Of a stretch of 64,000 nt of DNA, positions 57,503 to 64,000 are shown piece by piece (positions within the stretch are counted from its first letter, which is position 1; each line of letters starts with the position of its first letter). The position numbers and the translations under genes are program-made. This DNA is from Rhodococcus jostii RHA1 (GTDB taxonomy: Bacteria; Actinomycetota; Actinomycetes; Mycobacteriales; Mycobacteriaceae). A model generated the notes under the pieces. The model saw only the letters and a list, made by a program, of their open reading frames with translations, ran no database searches and was not told where the DNA came from. Where the stretch lies: assembly GCF_000014565.1 (NCBI RefSeq), contig NC_008271.1:186001-250000 (forward strand). The letters run 5' to 3'.

Positions 57503-57796
57503 TTGCTGAGAATCTGCGGCGGCCGCCACCACACACCCCAGCAAGTGACACTCGCCTACGCGACCGCGGTCAAAGCCGTCCCGCCCTGGCCGGCCTCGAC
57601 GACCGCCCTTCCTCACCACTGGCGATACCGGCTGCTCCGGCTACAGACCCGCAACCACTATCTCGGCATCCAAACTGATCACGACAGCTTCACCCACGCA
57701 GCGATCTACCCCGACACCGTCGAACTGGCCGCACAGATCCTCAGGCCCGCCAACCAGCACACGCCGAGAAGAAGTCGAACGAACCGTGAGAAGTAG
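57503..57796 (+). CDS. Hypothetical fragment
   Basis: Up to 97 codons from a TTG, or about 83 from a GTG at 57545. It contains HHWRYRLLRLQTRNHYLGIQ and TDHDSFTHAAIYPDTVELAA, which looks protein-like, but there is no clear ribosome site and no family is recognised. It may be the end of a gene whose start was lost. Confidence 0.35.
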   Translation: MLRICGGRHHTPQQVTLAYATAVKAVPPWPASTTALPHHWRYRLLRLQTRNHYLGIQTDHDSFTHAAIYPDTVELAAQILRPANQHTPRRSRTNREK

Positions 57797-58072
57797 ACGC
57801 CGAACAGTTGATGAGAATCGACCACAAACCCCCAGGACAGACCACGAAAAGTCGAACTTTTAGGCGGGAACCTACAGGGGATCTGGCGAGATCGCAGAGG
57901 CCGCACCTGCTCTTCGCCAGGTCTATTGAGTTGGCGCGGCGACTTCGGACTTAAAGAGTCTGGCGAGCATGGAACTCGGTGCCTCGATTCATTCCCGATC
58001 GCGGGGTGACCACCTCGGATTCGCCAGGTTCGCTGAGCCGTCCGCCAGATAGACCGCCGCACTCGCCGGATT
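57797..58072. other. Non-coding stretch before the right repeat
   Basis: No gene seen. TTCGCCAGG and AGTCTGGCGA motifs occur but no ordered array. Confidence 0.4.
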
Positions 58073-58387
58073 TGTGAAGTGACACCGAAGATGTCCAATC
58101 GGACCAGGTAGTTTTCCACAGCGTTGCTGCTGGAATGCCGTTCGGTTTGCCAAATAACCTGTCCAACGATCGAAAATCGTTGGTCTCCGTGCGCGTCGCG
58201 TCAGTGACGTTGTCCAACGTGGAAGACCCGCCGGAGCCGTCCTCGTGATGGGATGAGGGGTCCGGACCTGCGGCGATGACAGGGCAGCGAGCGCGGTCGG
58301 GCTTTTCACGAGGGCGGTCATCAGCAGCTGGACAACCCGTAGGCACGATTGGACAAGAAGGTTGTCAATTGGACAACCTGCCTGTCA
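58073..58387 (+). repeat. Long diverged direct repeat, right copy
   Basis: Aligns end to end with 9356-9678. It holds TTGTCCAA-type boxes at 58091, 58158 and 58210, inverted ones at 58329, 58349 and 58369, and the near-palindrome GTTGTCAATTGGACAAC at 58361-58377. Confidence 0.7.
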
Positions 58388-58664
58388 CGTCACAGGATTC
58401 ACTGGGTCGTCGCCACCTTCACCGAGTCAGGACACTCATCACCGCGTCACTCATCATTTGTGCGCACTCGGCGACGATAATTTCAGTTATCGCACCGCCG
58501 GGCCCGAAATCCCACGTCACTGCGTTTTGCTCTGCAACGTGTCCCGTCGCCTCTGCCCATCGAAAGTGGTTCGATTGCCCGCGTCGTCACAGTCACCGGA
58601 TCGGGTGATACCGGTACCATCACGGCCGTGATGCGGATGATGATACGAACCAGGACCGGCGTTC
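58388..58664. other. Non-coding stretch with CACTGGGTCG/CACCGAGTCAGG motifs
   Basis: Carries copies of the TTCAC-GAGTCAGGACACTCAT motif seen near 57340-57420. Otherwise nothing. Confidence 0.4.
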
Positions 58665-59909
58665 ATGGCTGACCTGCGCGACGCGGAGCCGGGTGCCGAT
58701 GCCGCGCTTTTCGCCCCGCAGGAGACGACGCTTGCCGAGTTGATCGCCCGCAGCGCAGATTTGAAGAGCGAGTTGGTGGAGTTCGTCCAGCATCGCCGTT
58801 TCGACCGGCAGTTGACCGCCCTGCTGCGGGACGCGGCCGACACCGGCCCGCTCGACGAGGCCATCCTCGTCCGCACCCTCGATCACTTCGCCCTCGAGTA
58901 CCGCCTCCGGGACGGCGGCACGGTGGTGGAACGGTTCGTAGCACAGCGCCGCCCGCCGCTGACCGACGACGAGCGCATGATGCTGCTGGGGTGGCGCGAC
59001 GTCGTCGAGGGCTACTTCGAGGTCCACCCGGCAGCCGACGACGACCTCGGCACCGCCGTCCTCCACAACCTCATCGACGACCTGCACTACCCGGTGCACT
59101 CCAACACCGGCCCCGAGGTGGTCGCCGCACTGCAGCCCGGAATGTTCGTCTACTGCCGCATCGTGCCCGTCCACCCCGCCACCGGACACTGGCTGATCAG
59201 CGGACACCTGCTCCCCTTCCCCTCGTCCTCCGGCCCGGTCCTCGCACAGGCCGCACAGGAAGTGCTCACCGCCGACCCGAGTCTGCTGCGCCGCAACCGC
59301 GGCCTGTACCAACGGGCCTGGCAGTTACAGGCCGACGCCCGTGCCGCATTCCTCGACTTCTTCGGGACAGATCTGGTGATCCTGCCGCCCGCCACTGCCC
59401 AGGAACAGCTGATCGAGTACCACCGGCACCACCTCGCCCGGATCGCCACCACCACCGAGCCCCACGACACACCCACCAGCCCGGCGGCGCCACACGCGCT
59501 GACCGCCGAGCAGATGGGCCGTCTGCCCGAGGACTACCTCGACGCCGACAGCGTCGGATTGATCTACGACGAGACCGAGGGCCTCAACTATTACCAAGAT
59601 TTCGGCCAGCTGGACACGATGTTCTCCGATCCCGCGCTGGCCGGCGATCACACCCACATCGCCCTACTGCGCGCCTACCTCGACGACGACACGGTCTCCG
59701 CCCTGCCGCTGCGCCGACTGGCCCAACGCCACCCCGCCGGCGTCGATCCCGTTTTCCGGGCCCTGCTGCGAAGGCCCAACTTCTCCTGGCACCACGACGG
59801 TGAAGACCTCCTGCGCACCCGCAAGACGGAATACTTCCAACGAGAGACGGCGCCCAGCTTCACCGTCACCGGTCAACGCCTCGCCGAACTGCTCTACCCC
59901 AGCCAATGA
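58665..59909 (+). CDS. Conserved-looking hypothetical protein
   Basis: 414 residues, strongly coding by codon bias. Features: an N-terminal helical part (LAELIARSADLKSELVEFVQ), the stretch LTDDERMMLLGWRDVVEGYF, a central beta-rich part (MFVYCRIVPVHPATGHWLIS, GHLLPFP) and an acidic C-terminal half. No catalytic motif and no membrane segment. The DDERMMLLGWRDVVEGYFEV segment recalls SEC-C-linked hypothetical proteins of actinobacteria, from memory only. Confidence 0.7.
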   Translation: MADLRDAEPGADAALFAPQETTLAELIARSADLKSELVEFVQHRRFDRQLTALLRDAADTGPLDEAILVRTLDHFALEYRLRDGGTVVERFVAQRRPPLTDDERMMLLGWRDVVEGYFEVHPAADDDLGTAVLHNLIDDLHYPVHSNTGPEVVAALQPGMFVYCRIVPVHPATGHWLISGHLLPFPSSSGPVLAQAAQEVLTADPSLLRRNRGLYQRAWQLQADARAAFLDFFGTDLVILPPATAQEQLIEYHRHHLARIATTTEPHDTPTSPAAPHALTAEQMGRLPEDYLDADSVGLIYDETEGLNYYQDFGQLDTMFSDPALAGDHTHIALLRAYLDDDTVSALPLRRLAQRHPAGVDPVFRALLRRPNFSWHHDGEDLLRTRKTEYFQRETAPSFTVTGQRLAELLYPSQ

Positions 59910-60460
59910 GGACGGCACCGTCATCCCTGCGGTGATGACCTCGTGGACCATCCGAACCCTGGGACGAGATCCGGCGCGCCTTCGCCAGCGACGACCCACA
60001 CGGCAACGCCCAGCCGACGACCACCGACGACCCGCGACGCGGCCGACTCCGTGATGCCGCGCACCCGTTGCCCGCGACGATCGGTCTCACCACGGGCGTC
60101 GGGAATGTCGCGCAGTCCGCGCGAACCTCGCCGGACACGATGGCGAGAATCCCCGGTCGGCGAATCGGGAGGTGACCGGTTCGTCGCGAACACACAAACA
60201 GTGTCGGTTCCGAGCATCGGTGTCAGTGCAGACTTCCTCGCCCGGTGGTCGGGAGTTCGGGGTGCCCTGGCACCCCGAACCTGCCCGATACCAGCGGGGC
60301 CGAGGTCAGGAGACGGGTGTCGACACGGTCCTCGACGAGCCCTTGACGATCCGGGTGCGCAGGCTGGACTGCAGGGGCCACCGGGGATGGAACTCCGGTT
60401 CGCAGGGCGAGATGGGCACGGGACCGCCCGTCCTGGTCGGTGTCGGGTACCTCCTGCAGG
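59910..60460. other. Region without an intact gene
   Basis: A short coding-like frame (WDEIRRAFASDDPHGNAQP, about 59959-60015) has no start. Nothing else is supported. Confidence 0.4.
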
Positions 60461-61441
60461 GTGCTCGTCTGCGATCTGCGTCATTTCCTCGACCTGCCCG
60501 GCGAGGCTCCCGGCCCTGCCCGCCGTCTCGCCGAGCAGTTCTATGACCTGGTTCGGGCGGCCACGGCCGGTGAGACCGGTGTCAATTGGGTGAGCGCGCT
60601 GCCGTGCCGGCGACGTCCGGGTAACCGCCGCTGCACCGGCCGGATGATCATTCTGCGCGCCGATCCCCCGAACCGATCGCGTGGAAATGCGACGCCTGCG
60701 GCGATGCGGGGCGAATCAGTGACTGGGCGGACTCCCCGTTCGACCTCCGCCGTCGACGATCGACCCCGACCGGCCCGGTGCGCCAGCTCCGCATCCCCGA
60801 CGACGTCGCCGCGACACGGCGCGGCATCGTGCTGCTCGACACCGACTGCGAACGCGTCGTCTACCGCGCGTCCGTCCAGGGCGACGACCTCAGCCTGCCG
60901 GCCGGCGACGACGAGATCGAGGAGCTGATCGGGTACGTGGCCGCCGACGCCAACCATGAACCGAACCGGCGCCGCCAGCGCCTCGACGCCGCGTTCACCG
61001 TACTCAGTGAGGCAGCCGAGAACCCGCACAGCCCACCCCCGACCCTGGTGGCCGCCGGCGACAGTACCGGCCATGTGCCGCCGCGGCCGGGACCGGCGGT
61101 TCCCGGTTCGCCGGAGCTCGATATTGGGCGGGTGCAGCGGTGGTGCGGTGCCCGCGTGCCCGAGCACGCCCGCCATCAGGTGCGCCTCGAATGTGAGATC
61201 GCGGCGCGGCACCTGACCATCATCGAGCGGCGCGCCCCCATGGAGCGACGACGTCGGACCGGAGTGGACCAGCCTGCCCATCGCCCGGCTCCGCTACATC
61301 AAGGCCACCAAGACCTGGAGCCTGTACTGGCGCGACCGCAATCTCCGCTTCCACGCCCACGACCGGCTGGCGCCGTCGCCGCACCTCGAACCCCTGCTGA
61401 CCGAACTCGACCAGGACCCGACATCGATCTTCTGGGGCTGA
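60461..61441 (+). pseudogene. Frameshifted hypothetical gene followed by a frameshifted DUF3024 gene
   Basis: From a GTG at 60461 (VLVCDLRHFLDLPGEAPGPA, RRLAEQFYDLVRAATAGETG) the frame changes near 60670 to continue IAWKCDACGDAGRISDW and VRQLRIPDDVAATRRGIVLL DTDCERVVY. Then DIGRVQRWCGARVPEHARHQ and HLTIIERRAP start a DUF3024 domain, which near 61236 changes frame to APPWSDDVGPEWTSLPIARL, RYIKATKTWSLYWRDRNLRF and ends FWG-stop. Each frame change is one base. Either two genes have decayed or the bases are assembly errors. Confidence 0.5.
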
Positions 61442-61573
61442 CGAACCCCACCGGGGCTGTCCGATGACGCGGCGCCACAACGGATACCAGGCCGGGGCCA
61501 CCGGCACCGACCCGCGGCGCCTGCACTGGGCGCCACGAGAAAAGTCGACCAGCGGTCGAATTCCATTGGCCGG

Positions 61574-62371
61574 CTAAATCCAGTCGATGTGGACCGAATC
61601 GATGTGGTCGAAGTGGAAGCCGAACTGGTCGCTGTACTTGTCGAAGCCCTTGTTCTCCGGGTAGTCGAGGGTGGCGTGCCGCTCGAGCAGTGCGACAACC
61701 CGGGCGTGATCGTCATTCGCCAACGCGGCGGCCAGCTCGCGGGACTCCTCACTGGTGAACGGGGTATCCGAGTTCGCGAAATCCAGGGTCCGGACCCGGT
61801 AGTCGTAGCCCTCGTCGGCACCGTTGCGGACCATCACACCACCCTTGACCCGGATAACCGCCTTCTTCGGGGTACCGTCCGGGCGCAACACTCCGGCCCG
61901 TTTCATGATGTCCTGCGCCTTCACGTTTTTGAGCTTCTTGCTGGCGTCCGCACGCAACTCGTTCGTCTCCCCGGACCGGTACCGGGACACGGCGGAGCGG
62001 GACCGCCCGATCTTCGCCGCCACCGCGTCGACGCCGCCGAGGCGTTCGATCGCCGCACGCCGCTGGGCACGCTCGAGAACATCGGCATGCGGGATCCGGC
62101 CCTGCTGCGCCCACCGGCGCAACGTACGAGCCGACGGCGGGGTGCGGCCGGCATCGATCGCCGCCTGCCGCAGGCCCTCGTTGCCGAGCTCCTTGCGTAA
62201 CTGCTTGACCGAGACCTTGCTGGTCAGCCCCGCCAGCCCCCCGGACTTGACCTGCTTCGACTTCTCCACACCGCTGGTCGCGGCGTTGGCAACGGACACC
62301 TTGAGGCCGTCGAGACCGACCGCCTCCTGCGCCGGTTTCGTGGTGCGCGGTTTGGGAAGATGCAGGGCCAT
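61574..62371 (-). CDS. Terminal-protein (Tpg)-like DNA-binding protein
   Basis: 265 residues. A first helix-turn-helix lies at about 75-90 (RTPPSARTLRRWAQQGRIPH), a second at 112-132 (GVDAVAAKIGRSRSAVSRYR). The second, with AVxxRYRxG, resembles Tpg telomere terminal proteins of linear actinobacterial replicons. The rest (IRVKGGVMVRNGADEGYDYR, then LDFANSDTPFTSEESRELAA) is also Tpg-like in kind. The ATG overlaps the stop of the PolB-like gene by one base. Role inferred: bind or prime at the telomere. It could instead be a plasmid regulator. Confidence 0.6.
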   Translation of the reverse strand: MALHLPKPRTTKPAQEAVGLDGLKVSVANAATSGVEKSKQVKSGGLAGLTSKVSVKQLRKELGNEGLRQAAIDAGRTPPSARTLRRWAQQGRIPHADVLERAQRRAAIERLGGVDAVAAKIGRSRSAVSRYRSGETNELRADASKKLKNVKAQDIMKRAGVLRPDGTPKKAVIRVKGGVMVRNGADEGYDYRVRTLDFANSDTPFTSEESRELAAALANDDHARVVALLERHATLDYPENKGFDKYSDQFGFHFDHIDSVHIDWI

Positions 62372-64000
62372 CAGAGATCCCCCTCTTCGTCGTCGGCGAA
62401 CGCCGCCTTGATCGCGAGGTTCACATCGTGCACATCCTCCGCCGAAGCGAAGGCGGACAGGAGTGTGTCGGTGAGGACCACGTCCTTCTCCACCGACATC
62501 TTCCCCAACGCCTCGCTCGCGTCGGCGATGTCCTCGCTGTCAGCGAGGAGGTACACCCAGGAGTCGGTGACCGTGCGGACCGGCCAGCGGCCGTGCTCGC
62601 GGGCAATCCGCATCGCCACCCGGCGGCCCCGCCACCGGCAGTGCGCGATGATCGACGCACGCCACAGCGGTTGGTGGTGATGTTGCATCCGTGTCGCGGT
62701 CCACATGTCCGGGTTGACCATTCGCCCGATATAGCCCTTGTAGCAGGTGCTGAGGAACCGTTTCGTCGCTTCGTCGTCGGTGTCTACCGCGGCCTTGCGG
62801 GCCTCGCGCAGGATCTTCGCCCACTTGTCGAGGGCGCGGCCCTGTTGTGGGTAGACCCAGGCCTCGGTGATGTCGAGGTCGTCGAGTTCGGCGCCGATTC
62901 CGCCGTCCGCCACTGGTGAGCACAGCCCGTCGAGGCTCACGGTGGTCACCCAGGTCTGCACCGGTTGGTCCGCGAGCATGTGCGGGTGCGGCAACGGGAG
63001 TTTCTCGGGCAGCGACAGCGCCTGCCCCGCGGGCAGGGTGATCCGCCACAGCCCGAACGGGGCACCCTTCTCCCCCACCGCCGCCGCGGCCGCTGCGTTA
63101 CCGGTCAGGTGTGTGGGTTGCCCGTAGCCGAATTCGAGCATGCCCGCAGAGGCGAGGTAAGCGGCGCGCTGATCGATGGACACCAACCGGCCCGTCCCGT
63201 CCAAATCCTGCGCGTCGGGGACGCGTGTCCAGCCGACGGCGGGTTCGAGATCTCCCCGCGGCGGGCCGTCCAGCGGTGGGACCGAGCCCGGTGTGGTGAC
63301 AACGATGCCTTTGCCGCTGCGGGTGCGTTCACGCTTGATTTTGTCGACGATCGCTGCGCCGGTGCGCGCGGGCGTTGGTCCCGGGAGCACCCCGAGGTGC
63401 TGGGCGCACCAGGCCAGTCGGCGACCGAGTTCCCGTGCTGCCGGGAGGTCGTCGTCGGGGAGATACGTTCCGGCCGTCGGTGAGCCGAGGATGCCCATGT
63501 CGCCGACCCGGTTGTGCCAACCGAAGTCCTTGTTCCAGTAGGTCCATACGTACGGTTCGATCACCACATCGACCATGGAGGTGAAGTTCCCGATCGAGCG
63601 GGACAGGTGCACCACGTGCCCGGGATCGCCGCGCAGTTCCCACCCTGCGTTCAGCAGTGGGGTGAGGGTGGCGTGGAGGACTGCGGTCAGTTCTTGGGCG
63701 GCGCGGTTGCGGAGGGCTTCCATGTCGTCGACGTCGTCCTCGCTGCCTGGGTCGATGATCCACCCGAGCAGCTCGCATGCGCCCTGTCCGACGATCCAGA
63801 TCTGTGCGGGGGCGCCCAACGGTGTCAGCGCGGCCCAGCGGATCAGTTTGTCCAGCTTCTCGACTGAATCGACGGGACCGGTCAGCTCCCGCCCGGACGG
63901 TGTGTACGTCCCCGCAGCGGTCACGATCAGCGCATGACCATCGGCTTCCTCACCGGCCGGAAGCGTCTCCCACACCGGCGGGTCGACGGCCACCTCGTCG
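62371..64000 (-). CDS. Family-B DNA polymerase-like protein, 5' end may lie outside window
   Basis: 540 residues from a GTG at 63993; the frame stays open to the window edge so the true start may be upstream. Three palm motifs of family B polymerases are seen with correct spacing: motif A SIDQRAAYLAS (Asp274, Tyr279, as in DxxSLYP), motif B KRFLSTCYKG (Lys411, Tyr418, as in KxxxNSxYG) and motif C TVTDSW (catalytic-type Asp477; the first Asp of DTDS is Val475). A-B and B-C distances (137 and about 65) are like protein-primed phi29-type enzymes. Coupled to the Tpg-like gene. Confidence 0.55.
   Translation of the reverse strand, partial: DEVAVDPPVWETLPAGEEADGHALIVTAAGTYTPSGRELTGPVDSVEKLDKLIRWAALTPLGAPAQIWIVGQGACELLGWIIDPGSEDDVDDMEALRNRAAQELTAVLHATLTPLLNAGWELRGDPGHVVHLSRSIGNFTSMVDVVIEPYVWTYWNKDFGWHNRVGDMGILGSPTAGTYLPDDDLPAARELGRRLAWCAQHLGVLPGPTPARTGAAIVDKIKRERTRSGKGIVVTTPGSVPPLDGPPRGDLEPAVGWTRVPDAQDLDGTGRLVSIDQRAAYLASAGMLEFGYGQPTHLTGNAAAAAAVGEKGAPFGLWRITLPAGQALSLPEKLPLPHPHMLADQPVQTWVTTVSLDGLCSPVADGGIGAELDDLDITEAWVYPQQGRALDKWAKILREARKAAVDTDDEATKRFLSTCYKGYIGRMVNPDMWTATRMQHHHQPLWRASIIAHCRWRGRRVAMRIAREHGRWPVRTVTDSWVYLLADSEDIADASEALGKMSVEKDVVLTDTLLSAFASAEDVHDVNLAIKAAFADDEEGDL

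Overview
The window looks like part of a large plasmid or accessory replicon of a high-GC actinobacterium, most likely Rhodococcus or a close relative. This is inferred from base composition, GTG starts, the gene families present (CoA-ester catabolism, CsoR, Clp_N, DUF2218, DUF202) and, at the right-hand end, a Tpg-like gene downstream of a gene with DNA-polymerase-B motifs, as expected on a linear actinobacterial replicon. No rRNA, tRNA, CRISPR array or complete transposase was found.

Layout. (1) 1-5.8 kb: a catabolic operon on the minus strand (acyl-CoA ligase, CaiB-type CoA transferase, FadR/GntR regulator, thiolase, zinc-ribbon OB-fold partner) with a divergent VOC gene. GTATAC-type operator copies lie at its promoters. 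(2) 6.4-8.4 kb: acetyl-CoA synthetase. (3) 9-11.2 kb: gene-poor, rich in repeats, with an unusual serine resolvase and its recombination site. (4) 11.2-14.5 kb: stress-type genes (Clp_N protein, TetR regulator, methyltransferase, DUF2218). (5) 14.6-29.3 kb: a copper island with multicopper oxidase, two-component system, CopZ-like chaperones, DUF305 lipoprotein, CsoR, a CPD-type and a CPC-type P1B ATPase, small membrane proteins and an ABC exporter. (6) 29.6-54.2 kb: a sulfane-sulfur and sulfite island with three metallo-beta-lactamase/double-rhodanese proteins, one rhodanese/MBL protein, an ArsR-rhodanese fusion, DsrE2-TusA, a SoeABC-like molybdoenzyme with fused FeS/NrfD subunit, Mrp, thioredoxin, single rhodanese, MMPL transporter, CstR-like regulator, DUF302 and TauE. 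(7) 54.2-58.6 kb: decaying DNA with a SulP pseudogene, repeats and an MDR oxidoreductase. (8) 58.6-64 kb: replicon-type genes, frameshifted genes, and the PolB-like/Tpg-like pair.

How it works together. Two members of the CsoR superfamily are encoded. One has the copper triad Cys-His-Cys; the other lacks the His and resembles the persulfide sensor CstR. Palindromes of the form TACCCC-GGGGTA stand before at least eight transcription units, three in the copper part and at least five in the sulfur part. The inferred scheme is that copper is exported and oxidised by one half, while persulfide sulfur is handled by rhodanese, TusA, DsrE2 and MBL proteins, sulfite is oxidised in the cytoplasm by the SoeABC-like complex or exported by TauE, and both halves answer to related repressors. 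A third layer is a 19-bp OmpR-type direct repeat before three copper/envelope operons. The segment from 9.4 to 58.4 kb, which holds both islands, is bounded by diverged direct repeats of about 320 bp, suggesting it moved or was assembled as a unit.
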